Source: Shewanella sp. Choline-02u-19
GTDB taxonomy: Bacteria; Pseudomonadota; Gammaproteobacteria; Enterobacterales; Shewanellaceae
Direction: 5' to 3'
DNA length: 64,000 nt
Assembly: GCF_002836205.1 (NCBI RefSeq)
Contig: NZ_PJBE01000012.1
Span: 744,001 to 808,000, forward strand
Shown: positions 8,491 to 14,990 of the stretch, one piece after another
How the letters are laid out: every line of letters begins with the position of its first letter
Numbering within the stretch: position 1 is the stretch's first letter
Translations under genes and position numbers: made by a program
The notes under the pieces: generated by a model
Told to the model about the DNA's origin: nothing
The model's input: only the letters and a program-made list of their open reading frames with translations
Database searches by the model: none

Positions 8491-8731
8491 AGCTGGGATC
8501 TTGTGCTTTTCCAACCCAGTGCTGATGCGGCTGAGGCCTTCGGAAACAGGACCAATTCTGTTCCCTACAGAATTTGGCATTCCCTCCGTCCTTGGAGGTC
8601 AGATGTCTTCGTTGAGCTCACATGGACCCTTTATTTTATAAAGAGTTGCAGCGAGCCTCTGTTGCGTCAGCACATACGCGACCGCAAGTCATTGGAACCA
8701 CCTTTGTCTGAAGGTAACGCACTTCTGCCCC
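8491..8731. repeat. 241-bp direct repeat, copy 1
   Basis: This segment recurs at 8962-9202 with the same length and only scattered substitutions. It begins with AGCTGG, contains TTCTGTTCCCTACAGAATTT and ends with CACTTCTGCCCC. It is seen nowhere else in the window. Copies are 471 bp apart, start to start, with a hairpin-mosaic module (8790-8905) between them. Confidence 0.9.
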
Positions 8732-8784
8732 AAAGTTGGTTAGTCGATTTGTAAGACAGAGCTTTTTACCGTAAGCAAAGTCAA

Positions 8785-8905
8785 CGTCGTGGTGCTTCGC
8801 CCACACCAGAGCCAAGGGTCAAAGCGCTTACGCCCCTTGGCAATCCCTCAGCGCCCCGGCGAAATTGTCTGAAAAGCGAAAATTTCCAACGGGGAATATG
8901 GTGTT
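8785..8905. repeat. Hairpin-mosaic module between the direct repeats
   Basis: The sequence starts with GTCGTGGTGCTTCGCCCAC and includes a GCCAAGGG...CCCCTTGGC stem and a TTGTCTGAAAAGCGAAAATT part. Close relatives are at 35249-35390 and 36662-36750. It belongs to the same repeat family as block R1. Confidence 0.7.
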
Positions 8906-8961
8906 ATTAGCTGCCTAAGTAGTTAGGGGTTAGATTTCTGTTTTAAAATTGAAAATGCAGG

Positions 8962-9202
8962 AGCTGGAGCGTTGTGCTTTTCCAACCCAGTGCAGATGCG
9001 GCTGAGGCCTTTGATGGCATGGCCAATTCTGTTCCCTACAGAATTTGGCATTTCCTCCGTCCTTGGAGGTCAGATGTCTTCGTTGAGCTTACATGGACCC
9101 TTTATTTTATAAAGAGTTGCAGCGAGCCTCAGTTGCGTCAGCACATACGCGACCGCAAGTCATTGGAACCACCTTTGTCTGAAGGTAACGCACTTCTGCC
9201 CC
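8962..9202. repeat. 241-bp direct repeat, copy 2
   Basis: Second copy of the repeat at 8491-8731. Its right end abuts the cassette-array leader, whereas copy 1 is followed by unrelated sequence. The duplication therefore lies on the left side of the leader of array 1 and has no counterpart at array 2. Confidence 0.9.
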
Positions 9203-9572
9203 GTAACGAGTCAGAAACGAGCTCAAATGGCATAGACTCAGGCAGCATTGGATTAAGTAAGAAAGGGTGGTTGGATATACAGTATTATTGGCTTAGTTGT
9301 GGAAACAGATCACTTTCTTAGATTCAATTCACGCTTTACTATTGTGCAGTGTTAGTAACTTGTATAAATTCAGTAAGATGTAAGTGTGCGTTCATGAAAA
9401 GTTCAGATAACCGGAAAGCAAAGTGTGCGACTCACTTTTCTCCCTAGGTGTATTGGATACAATTTTTAGCGTAAGTGTTTAATAAGCTGTTATTAATAAA
9501 CTTTTCAGACTTTTTACTGTGCACGCTTTCTCAACATGTCTTGGCAAAACGCGCGAGCCGTATATTAAAATG
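9203..9572 (+). repeat. Cassette-array leader, copy 1
   Basis: About 370 bp that immediately precede the first cassette and recur before array 2 at 36971-37339. The central 160 bp (about 9307-9470) appear identical in the two copies; the outer parts differ at scattered sites. The right end, from about 9478, resembles a decayed attC: it starts like GTTTAATAAGCTG and ends in CAACATGTCTTGGCAAAACG...AATG, ending at the recombination point G|TT (9572/9573). No protein is apparent. It may act as the insertion platform and carry a cassette promoter. Confidence 0.8.
9342..9368 (+). promoter_or_regulatory. Candidate cassette promoter in leader 1
   Basis: TTGTGC and TATAAA are separated by 15 bp inside the identical core of the leader, about 205 bp before the first cassette. 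Spacing is short of the ideal 17, so this is only a candidate. The same pair is in leader 2 (37109-37135). Confidence 0.35.
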
Positions 9573-9588
9573 TTAGAAGTCTTAAATT

Positions 9589-9897
9589 ATGGTACATAGA
9601 AAAGTTATAGTTTTACTGGATAAAGCGATTGAAGCTGGAGAGAAAAATTCATATCAGCTTGGCGATATATATGATGATCTCGATTTAATCTTAGGCACTA
9701 ATGGCAAAGAGGCTGCATTAAGATACTATTTTGATTGTTGGGCTGATGCAGTGAATCATGACTATATGGTTTATAAAGTTAAAGATCCTAAAGAATGGAT
9801 TGATGCTGCCACTGAACTTCGTAATTGGTATGATAGTAAAGAAGAAAGATTAAGTGAGCGGGCTTTATGGAAAGAAGCCTTACCTGCCGACTTCTAA
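9589..9897 (+). CDS. Cassette 1 protein, unknown function
   Basis: A 102-residue acidic soluble protein that I do not recognise. It looks largely alpha-helical: VIVLLDKAIEAGE, GDIYDDLDLILG, EAALRYYFDCWADAV and EWIDAATELRNWYDSKEERL. No signal peptide, membrane segment or metal motif is visible. The ATG at 9589 lies 17 bp after the cassette junction, and no clear ribosome binding site precedes it, which is unusual compared with the other cassettes. Its TAA stop is supplied by the attC inverse core. It is the cassette nearest the leader and so would be the best expressed if the leader carries a promoter. Confidence 0.75.
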   Translation: MVHRKVIVLLDKAIEAGEKNSYQLGDIYDDLDLILGTNGKEAALRYYFDCWADAVNHDYMVYKVKDPKEWIDAATELRNWYDSKEERLSERALWKEALPADF

Positions 9898-9968
9898 CAA
9901 TAATATTAAATTCGCGCCCTTCGGCCGCCCGACGCTCGTTCCTCGCGCGGTTTATATAGGCGTTATAC
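9892..9968 (+). other. attC site of cassette 1
   Basis: Runs from TTCTAAC to GTTATAC with GC-rich internal arms (CGCGCCCTTCGG and GCTCGTTCCTCGCGCGG). At 77 bp it is the shortest attC in the window. Recombination point is after G 9962. Confidence 0.88.
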
Positions 9969-9993
9969 ACCACAAATGGAGTGCAGATTAACA

Positions 9994-10314
9994 ATGGAAG
10001 TTAGTGAGCAATACAGTCAGGAAGCAAGAATGCAATTAGACTTCTATTCCTTTATGGCTGTTGCAATATGGGTGTGCTTTGGTGTTGCTATTACTTCAGC
10101 TGTAGCAATGCATTTAGTTGTCACTACAGTCGCAACCTCTACAGAGGTTGAATCATCAATGTTTCTGTTCTCCTCCGCAGTGTATGGCTTTTTAGGATTC
10201 CTTTTTTCACTTTTTGGCTCTGCTGGCATATACCCTTTATACAAATTTTGGTGTGGTAAAAAAAAAGGGCAGCGAGTTACGGGGCGCTTTGCTTTTATCA
10301 ATCGTGGTGTATAA
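9994..10314 (+). CDS. Cassette 2 membrane protein, unknown function
   Basis: About 106 residues from the ATG at 9994, which has a GGAG about 12 bp upstream; an ATG at 9976 would add six residues but has no ribosome binding site. Two membrane segments are evident: residues around 20-45 (AVAIWVCFGVAITSAVAMHLVV) and 55-80 (FLFSSAVYGFLGFLFSLFGSA). A basic loop with KFWCGKKKGQR follows. No family is recognised. Start and stop lie just inside the cassette boundaries, with the TAA formed by the attC inverse core. Confidence 0.72.
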   Translation: MEVSEQYSQEARMQLDFYSFMAVAIWVCFGVAITSAVAMHLVVTTVATSTEVESSMFLFSSAVYGFLGFLFSLFGSAGIYPLYKFWCGKKKGQRVTGRFAFINRGV

Positions 10315-10409
10315 CAAGCTGCTAAATTCAGATTCACCAAGGCTGTCATGCCATTTGCTGAGCAAATCGCCCGCCAGCACTCGGTTCACTTATTAGCAGG
10401 GCGTTAGGG
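10309..10409 (+). other. attC site of cassette 2
   Basis: Runs from GTATAAC to GTTAGGG over 101 bp. The internal sequence (GCCATTTGCTGAGCAAATCG...) differs from the other sites, so this cassette has a distinct attC lineage. Confidence 0.85.
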
Positions 10410-10422
10410 TTACAAGGATCGT

Positions 10423-10740
10423 ATGTCGCATATTGAACAATTCTGTGAGTCAGCTATAGCCAAAGGAGATGGCACTTCAACTAATGATTCTGAGCATTTT
10501 GACAAAATGCAGGAAGCCATTACTCATATTAAAGAGTTGCCCAATCTACTTCCTTTACTCAATCACAAAAATGAGTGGGTTATATGTTGGGCTGCTAGTC
10601 ATTTACTTGCTAATGGTTATTCTTCTGAAGCTCTAAAGCCATTAAATAAACTAGCTACAGGTAGTGGTATCGCAAGCTTCAGCGCTGACATAATAATTCA
10701 AGAGTATAAACGTGGTTGCTTTAAATCACCATTTGGGTAA
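10423..10740 (+). CDS. Cassette 3 DUF2019-like protein
   Basis: A 105-residue protein of helical-repeat character. The stretch EWVICWAASHLLANGYSSEALKPL resembles the HEAT-like helices of DUF2019 proteins, which are small proteins often found in cassettes and near toxin-immunity loci; the assignment is from memory of the family pattern and is tentative. An AAGGA ribosome binding site lies 7 bp before the ATG, 20 bp inside the cassette. No signal or membrane segment. Role unknown; an immunity or protein-binding function is possible but not shown. Confidence 0.75.
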   Translation: MSHIEQFCESAIAKGDGTSTNDSEHFDKMQEAITHIKELPNLLPLLNHKNEWVICWAASHLLANGYSSEALKPLNKLATGSGIASFSADIIIQEYKRGCFKSPFG

Positions 10741-10746
10741 AAGTAA

Positions 10747-10844
10747 CCCTAACAAGCTAATTAATAAGGACAAAAAACAGTTGGCTGTTTTCGTTCCTCA
10801 ACATTTTAGCCAACAATTTTTTGCCCATTATTAGGGCGTTATGT
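10747..10844 (+). other. attC site of cassette 3
   Basis: 98-bp site from CCCTAAC to GTTATGT. Its interior is nearly identical to the attC of cassette 4 (one or two differences), with CAGTTGGCTGTTTTCGTTCC and the paired TTAGCCAACAATTTTTTG. Confidence 0.92.
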
Positions 10845-10860
10845 TTACAAGGAGTAGTCA

Positions 10861-11364
10861 GTGGCACTTGCAGAAATTCAACTAGCATTAAATAGTATCA
10901 AAACAGCTATGGATATTGGCTCATTCATTGCTAAAGCTGATAACGCCTTAGACCGAGCTTTATTAAAAGTTAAAATCGAAGAAATAATTGATTCATTGTC
11001 AGAAGCTAAGAAAACTATTAGAGATCTCGACGATGTCATTTATGAGAAAGACAAACTCATTAAAGAGCTTCAAGAACAAAATCTGAACCAAATAAAAACA
11101 GTTGGTTATCTTGGTGCTAGATATTGTACTAATTCAGAAAATGAACCTACGGGCATACCATATTGCCCAACATGTTGGGCTGATGGAGGAACTATTAGTC
11201 CATTAACCGCATGGTCAAATAATGAAGCAACACATAAATGTGGTAAATGCGGAAATACTATCAGTTCTCGGTTATCTCCTTTGAATGCCGGTTACTATAT
11301 TAAAAAAAATAGAGAAGCAGCAACAAATATGAATATGGCATTTACTATTGAAACGCATTTGTAA
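10861..11364 (+). CDS. Cassette 4 coiled-coil zinc-ribbon protein
   Basis: A 167-residue protein starting at GTG 10861 with a strong AAGGAG ribosome binding site. Residues 1-35 form an amphipathic helix, and about 38-85 are a predicted coiled coil rich in E, K and L (EEIIDSLSEAKKTIRDLDDVIYEKDKLIKELQEQ, shortened here). The C-terminal part has two CxxC pairs, CPTC near 112 and CGKC near 138, giving a zinc ribbon. Proteins of this shape are common in integron cassettes and phages, but no function is known to me. The stop codon lies directly against the attC. Confidence 0.8.
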   Translation: MALAEIQLALNSIKTAMDIGSFIAKADNALDRALLKVKIEEIIDSLSEAKKTIRDLDDVIYEKDKLIKELQEQNLNQIKTVGYLGARYCTNSENEPTGIPYCPTCWADGGTISPLTAWSNNEATHKCGKCGNTISSRLSPLNAGYYIKKNREAATNMNMAFTIETHL

Positions 11365-11462
11365 ACATAACAAGCTAATTAATAAGAACAAAAAACAGTT
11401 GGCTGTTTTCGTTCCTCAACATTTTAGCCAACAATTTTTTGCCCATTATTAGGGCGTTAGGC
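11365..11462 (+). other. attC site of cassette 4
   Basis: 98-bp site from ACATAAC to GTTAGGC, almost the same inside as attC of cassette 3 even though the genes they follow are unrelated. The outer 7-10 bases differ in step with each cassette's own start. Confidence 0.92.
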
Positions 11463-11476
11463 AGTAAGGATATATT

Positions 11477-12070
11477 GTGAATTCTGAACCAGATTACGAA
11501 AACTCCAATTTAGAAGAATTGGAAGATGTACTTGAACATATAGACAGGGAAGCGTACCCAGAAAGAACTAAAAAAGTCCAAGAAGAACGAAATAAAAGAC
11601 TCGCGAAAAAGTCAGAATCCAATACAAAACTATCGATTAATCCCAAATTAATTGGGGTGACAGGGGTTGTTTATTCGCCAACTCAGGCGGCTCTTGGAGC
11701 ATTTCTTGGAGGCCCTTTTGCTTCACTCTATTTCCTCAAAACTAACTTTGAAGTACTAAAAAGTGAAAAGAGCAAAAAAAATACTATAGCATTAGGCAGT
11801 ATCATTATTTTTTCTTTGTTATTAATTTTGCCATTTTTGCCAGATAATTTTCCAAATATAGTAATCCCATTACTGACCGTAACTATAACTAAAGCATTAG
11901 TTGAGAAATTCCAGTTTACTAAAGAAGATATTGAAATATCTGAAGGGCTAAAATACCAGTCAAACTGGGGGATTTTATGGACAAGCATTATTTGCTTAGT
12001 TTTGCTGCTAATTGCAGTAACTGTATTTATCTTAATCATTGAAATTATAGGCGTTTCAGTTACTGCCTAA
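11477..12070 (+). CDS. Cassette 5 membrane protein, unknown function
   Basis: A 197-residue protein from GTG 11477, with AAGGAT 8 bp upstream. The first 60 residues are hydrophilic and charged. After a glycine-rich stretch (SPTQAALGAFLGGPFASLYFL, about 67-87) there are further hydrophobic segments near 100-120, 122-140 and 168-195 (CLVLLLIAVTVFILIIEIIG). The protein is likely in the inner membrane with a cytoplasmic N-terminus. I do not recognise a family. The TAA stop is inside the attC inverse core. Confidence 0.8.
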   Translation: MNSEPDYENSNLEELEDVLEHIDREAYPERTKKVQEERNKRLAKKSESNTKLSINPKLIGVTGVVYSPTQAALGAFLGGPFASLYFLKTNFEVLKSEKSKKNTIALGSIIIFSLLLILPFLPDNFPNIVIPLLTVTITKALVEKFQFTKEDIEISEGLKYQSNWGILWTSIICLVLLLIAVTVFILIIEIIGVSVTA

Positions 12071-12165
12071 CAAGGCGCTCAAGAACGGACAAAAAACGGT
12101 TGGCTTTTGCTCGTTCCTCGCTTATTTTAGCTAACAATTATTCGCCTCTTAGCAAGGCGTTATAC
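12065..12165 (+). other. attC site of cassette 5
   Basis: 101-bp site from GCCTAAC to GTTATAC; interior has AACGGTTGGCTTTTGCTCG and the paired TTAGCTAACAATTATTCGCC. Confidence 0.92.
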
Positions 12166-12181
12166 ATTTAGGAGTATTTAA

Positions 12182-12625
12182 GTGGTAGACGAACGTATCA
12201 ACAAAGCAGTATCTTTAATGCGTACTGTAAAGAAATGTATGACATTTTCTGTTCTTATTGCTATGTATATAGTCGTTGGGATTTCGATATTTGAGCTCGC
12301 AATTGCTCTTTATACTGACATATTTGATTCTGCAGGTGGTTTAATGCATGTGAAAATAGATCAGTTGCTTAAAATATTTGGTTTCTTTTTTATTATCCTT
12401 ATTGGTTTTGAACTTATAGAAACAATAGAAATGTATTTCAAAGAAAATGTTATTCATGCAGAAATTATTTTGTTAGTAGCAGTTATAGCTGTCTCTAGAA
12501 AAGTGATCTTACTCGATTTAGAAAAATATGAACCGTTGGCAATAGTTGGCTTGGGGCTTATCATTATTGCTCTAGGTGGTTGTTATGCGCTAATTAAGTT
12601 TAGCTATAGAGGTAAAAATGTATAA
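12182..12625 (+). CDS. Cassette 6 PsiE-family membrane protein
   Basis: A 147-residue protein with four hydrophobic segments, starting at GTG 12182 (TAGGAG about 8 bp upstream). The second half, with EIILLVAVIAVSRKVILLDLE and YEPLAIVGLGLIIIALGG, matches the phosphate-starvation-inducible PsiE family of inner-membrane proteins. PsiE function is not established. E. coli psiE responds to phosphate limitation, but nothing here shows such control; in a cassette it would depend on a promoter elsewhere. It is the last cassette of array 1. Confidence 0.85.
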   Translation: MVDERINKAVSLMRTVKKCMTFSVLIAMYIVVGISIFELAIALYTDIFDSAGGLMHVKIDQLLKIFGFFFIILIGFELIETIEMYFKENVIHAEIILLVAVIAVSRKVILLDLEKYEPLAIVGLGLIIIALGGCYALIKFSYRGKNV

Positions 12626-12710
12626 CAAGTTGCTTAAAAGGAAAAATAACAGTTGGCCATCGCTTCGCGAATATATCCAACTATTCTTTTCCGCTTAGCA
12701 AGGCGTTACC
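12620..12710 (+). other. attC site of cassette 6 (last of array 1)
   Basis: 91-bp site from GTATAAC to GTTACCG. The bases after the junction (TTACCGCATATC) belong to the right flank and resemble those after array 2 (TTACCACATATC). Confidence 0.9.
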
Positions 12711-12770
12711 GCATATCTGATGGCCATACTTTCCCTTATGAAATTCATCACTCCAAGAGCTTTAGCACTA
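12705..12770 (+). repeat. Right-flank repeat after array 1
   Basis: About 66 bp that match 38519-38584 after array 2 at roughly 55 positions by eye, including ATGAAATTCATCACTCCAAG and GAGCTTTAGC. The two arrays thus have related sequence on both sides. Confidence 0.8.
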
Positions 12771-13258
12771 ACTCATTTATGTTCAGAAATGAGCTAGACG
12801 CTACTCTGAACTCGCTGGCAGATCATCTGCTGTGGAACGTGCAAGCTTCTGAAAAAGGGATTTTTCAGCAGAGCCTACATGGAGGTATTCACGGCGGTTT
12901 ACAAAGGAACATAGTGGATGAGCTGCTTTCCATCATAAGTAGATGTTTTAGGTAATGGCACTAGAACCCGGCCCAGAAGCCTTGCCGGGATGACTCCCAA
13001 TTATTCCCAAGTTGTTCTGCTAAGCGATCTCATTTCTGTCCAAAACGTGTTTAAAGTGATCAAACTTAATTATTCATCGTCCGCAAGGTGCTTTCTGATT
13101 GTGCTGTAATCGAGGGGTAACTCATAAGCATTGACCCGTTAATTACCCATTGTACTTGACGACTTTGATTGGATTAAATTCGCAATAGCGGTTAAGTTCT
13201 TAACTGCTGCAGTGGTTTGTCGCTGAGATAACGTTGACTCAATATTAAGGAAAATAAA
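12771..13258. other. Non-coding right flank of array 1
   Basis: No convincing gene is seen. A frame that starts in the last attC and runs to 12955 has no ribosome binding site and crosses repeat-like hairpins, such as CTGAAAAA...TTTTTCAG (about 12849-12868) and GCAGATCATCTGC. I consider it non-coding. The last 100 bases form the upstream region of the PH-domain gene. Confidence 0.5.
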
Positions 13259-13633
13259 ATGGGATTATTAGATTCGCTGATGGGAAATGCTTCAGAGGTC
13301 AACCTTGAAGAGCTGACTGAAGAACTTAGTCCGATAATGGCAGACAATGAGTCATTGAGCCTCGCTTATAAAGTGGTGCGTGACATGTTTGTCTTTACCA
13401 ATAAGCGGCTGATCTTAATCGATAAGCAAGGCATGACGGGTAAGAAGGTGAGTTATCATTCAGTACCTTATAAAGCGATAACCCATTTTGAAGTAGAAAC
13501 CGCGGGCAGATTTGATATGGATGCAGAGTTAAAGTTGTGGATCTCTGGTCAAAAAGAGCCATTAGTCAAAGAGCTAAAAAGAGGCACTGATGTGGTGGGC
13601 ATCCAAAAAACGATTGCTAACTTCTCACTCTAA
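13259..13633 (+). CDS. Bacterial PH-domain protein
   Basis: A 124-residue cytoplasmic protein matching the bacterial pleckstrin-homology (bPH) family. The stretches MFVFTNKRLILIDKQG, SYHSVPYKAITHFEVE and DAELKLWISG follow the strand pattern of the fold, and the C-terminal helix is KRGTDVVGIQKTIANFSL. Members are single-domain oligomeric proteins of unknown role. AAGGA lies 7 bp before the ATG. It stands alone between the cassette island and a convergent AAA ATPase gene. Confidence 0.88.
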   Translation: MGLLDSLMGNASEVNLEELTEELSPIMADNESLSLAYKVVRDMFVFTNKRLILIDKQGMTGKKVSYHSVPYKAITHFEVETAGRFDMDAELKLWISGQKEPLVKELKRGTDVVGIQKTIANFSL

Positions 13634-13713
13634 ATCGTTATTCGACTGACCTCGCATTACGCGATTATTCCACTCGGTCAGTCCCAATAAAAAACATGAC
13701 TGTTAAGAAGATT

Positions 13714-13739
13714 ACCGCAGCGAGTTAGCTGCGGTTTTG
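13714..13739 (+). terminator. Possible terminator of the PH-domain gene
   Basis: Arms ACCGCAGC and GCTGCGGT with a 6-nt loop are followed by TTTT on the plus strand. The hairpin overlaps the last codons of the convergent AAA ATPase gene. Confidence 0.45.
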
Positions 13740-14906
13740 CCAACGCCAGCTTGGTTTACTCAATATATCCTGCCCAATAATCTCTGTTTGCCCGAGCTGT
13801 TTATCCAGTTCAATTAAATTGCAATCTTCAAACTGATTGAGTGAGTTAATCAACCTATTCGCGTGGGACACAACCCATAACTGGCAACGCTCTGAGGCTT
13901 TAACAATAAGTCGAGATAGTGCTGGCAGCAGATCCGGGTGTAAGCTGGTTTCTGGTTCGTTAAGGACCATTAATTCTGGTGGTCTTGGCGTTAGTAAGGC
14001 GGCAACCAGTAAAAGGTAACGTAAGGTGCCATCAGACAATTCAGCGGCATTCAGTGCTCTAAGCAGACCCTGTTGATGAAATTTCAGGGTTAGCATGCCA
14101 TTAGATTCATATTCAATAACCACATGTGCACCGGGGAAAGCGTCACTCAAAGCAGTATCAAAGGCTTCTCGGTCACCAACTTCAAATATGGTTTGGATAG
14201 CTGATGCTAGATCTCTACCATCATGATGTAGCACTGGCGTTCGGGTACCTAATTGTGACTTCCTTGCCGGGGCATCGCAGTCACTGCGAAAATGATCGTA
14301 AAAGCGCCAGGCGCGAATATTATCTCGCAGGCGTATGACCTCTGGCGTTCGCTCAGGGTCAGCAAGTTCAGTAAAGATGCTGTCGCTATGCTGCATGTGT
14401 ACATTGAGTGTTTGCCAGCCCGCTTGCTTTGCTTGTTCAGTGCGGCTTTTGACTAATGCTGAACGCCGCTCAACCAATACGGTGGCTGGACGATATGAAT
14501 TACCGACCCAAATGGCTTCACGTTTAATCTGCGGATCTAATCCAAACAACGTAGTGGAATCAGGCTTTGGTAACCCAAGCTCAATCAAATAACTGAATTC
14601 ATCGCTAGCAAAACCGAGCCTGAGCCGTTTAACCTGCTGCCTTACTGTTGGCTCAACAGGCGTCTCTCCCGCTAACATGGCACGCGATAGCTTCTCTGGT
14701 CCAGCCCAGAAACTGGAATCTAAGCCTCCCTCAAGCGCTAAAGCATTAACCACACCGCCTTGTGCTGTTTGAGCAAGTAAGCGTAATGCTTTATATAAGT
14801 TAGATTTGCCACTGCCATTAGCGCCAGTGACAAGGTTTAGTTTCGCCAGTGGAATAGTGACATCCCGTAAAGAGCGATAGTTTTGAATGGCGAGTGTGGT
14901 CAGCAT
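13725..14906 (-). CDS. AAA-family ATPase of the RecF/SMC type
   Basis: A 393-residue ABC-type ATPase with Walker A GANGSGKSN (about 30-38), a signature-like AAELSDGTLRYLLLVAALL region, and Walker B/D-loop VLNEPETSLHPDLLPAL, followed by VVSHANRL as the switch histidine. This is the AAA_21-type architecture found in solitary ATPases and in some defence systems (OLD-like, without the TOPRIM domain). There is no nuclease gene next to it, so a defence role is not supported. The Walker B segment has LNEPE where LDEPE is more common. Function unassigned. Confidence 0.82.
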   Translation of the reverse strand: MLTTLAIQNYRSLRDVTIPLAKLNLVTGANGSGKSNLYKALRLLAQTAQGGVVNALALEGGLDSSFWAGPEKLSRAMLAGETPVEPTVRQQVKRLRLGFASDEFSYLIELGLPKPDSTTLFGLDPQIKREAIWVGNSYRPATVLVERRSALVKSRTEQAKQAGWQTLNVHMQHSDSIFTELADPERTPEVIRLRDNIRAWRFYDHFRSDCDAPARKSQLGTRTPVLHHDGRDLASAIQTIFEVGDREAFDTALSDAFPGAHVVIEYESNGMLTLKFHQQGLLRALNAAELSDGTLRYLLLVAALLTPRPPELMVLNEPETSLHPDLLPALSRLIVKASERCQLWVVSHANRLINSLNQFEDCNLIELDKQLGQTEIIGQDILSKPSWRWQNRS

Positions 14907-14990
14907 ATATATTCATAGTGGCAATTGGATCTCTTGCCACTTTAACTGCCAAAGACTATTGCTGTCTATGCGCTAACTGAGTCTGCATCA

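Larger units (their letters stand above)
9573..12704 (+). mobile_element. Integrase-less integron cassette array 1 (six cassettes)
   Basis: Six gene cassettes lie head to tail, all genes on the plus strand, each ending in an attC site with the inverse core xxxTAAC/ATAAC and the core GTTxxxx. For all six, the bases after the upstream G|TT junction are the reverse complement of the start of that cassette's own attC (for example GTTAGAAGTC with GACTTCTAAC, GTTATACACC with GGTGTATAAC). This is the expected signature of site-specific insertion of circular cassettes. No intI gene is present in the window, making this a CALIN-like array. The left side is the 370-bp leader; the right side resembles the sequence after array 2. 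Confidence 0.93.

Noticed and set aside
8143..9321. Several open frames of 65-123 codons on both strands in the repeat area
   Set aside because: They follow the repeated hairpin modules and the 241-bp repeat, have no ribosome binding sites, and similar translations arise only because the DNA is repeated.
12653..12955. A 100-codon open frame beginning inside the last attC of array 1
   Set aside because: The start is within the attC, no ribosome binding site is seen, and the protein has no recognisable pattern. The DNA contains hairpins like CTGAAAAA/TTTTTCAG.
13725..14906. Defence system based on an OLD-like ATPase
   Set aside because: The ATPase has no TOPRIM domain and no nuclease or other defence gene beside it; it lies next to an accessory island but in a core-type setting.
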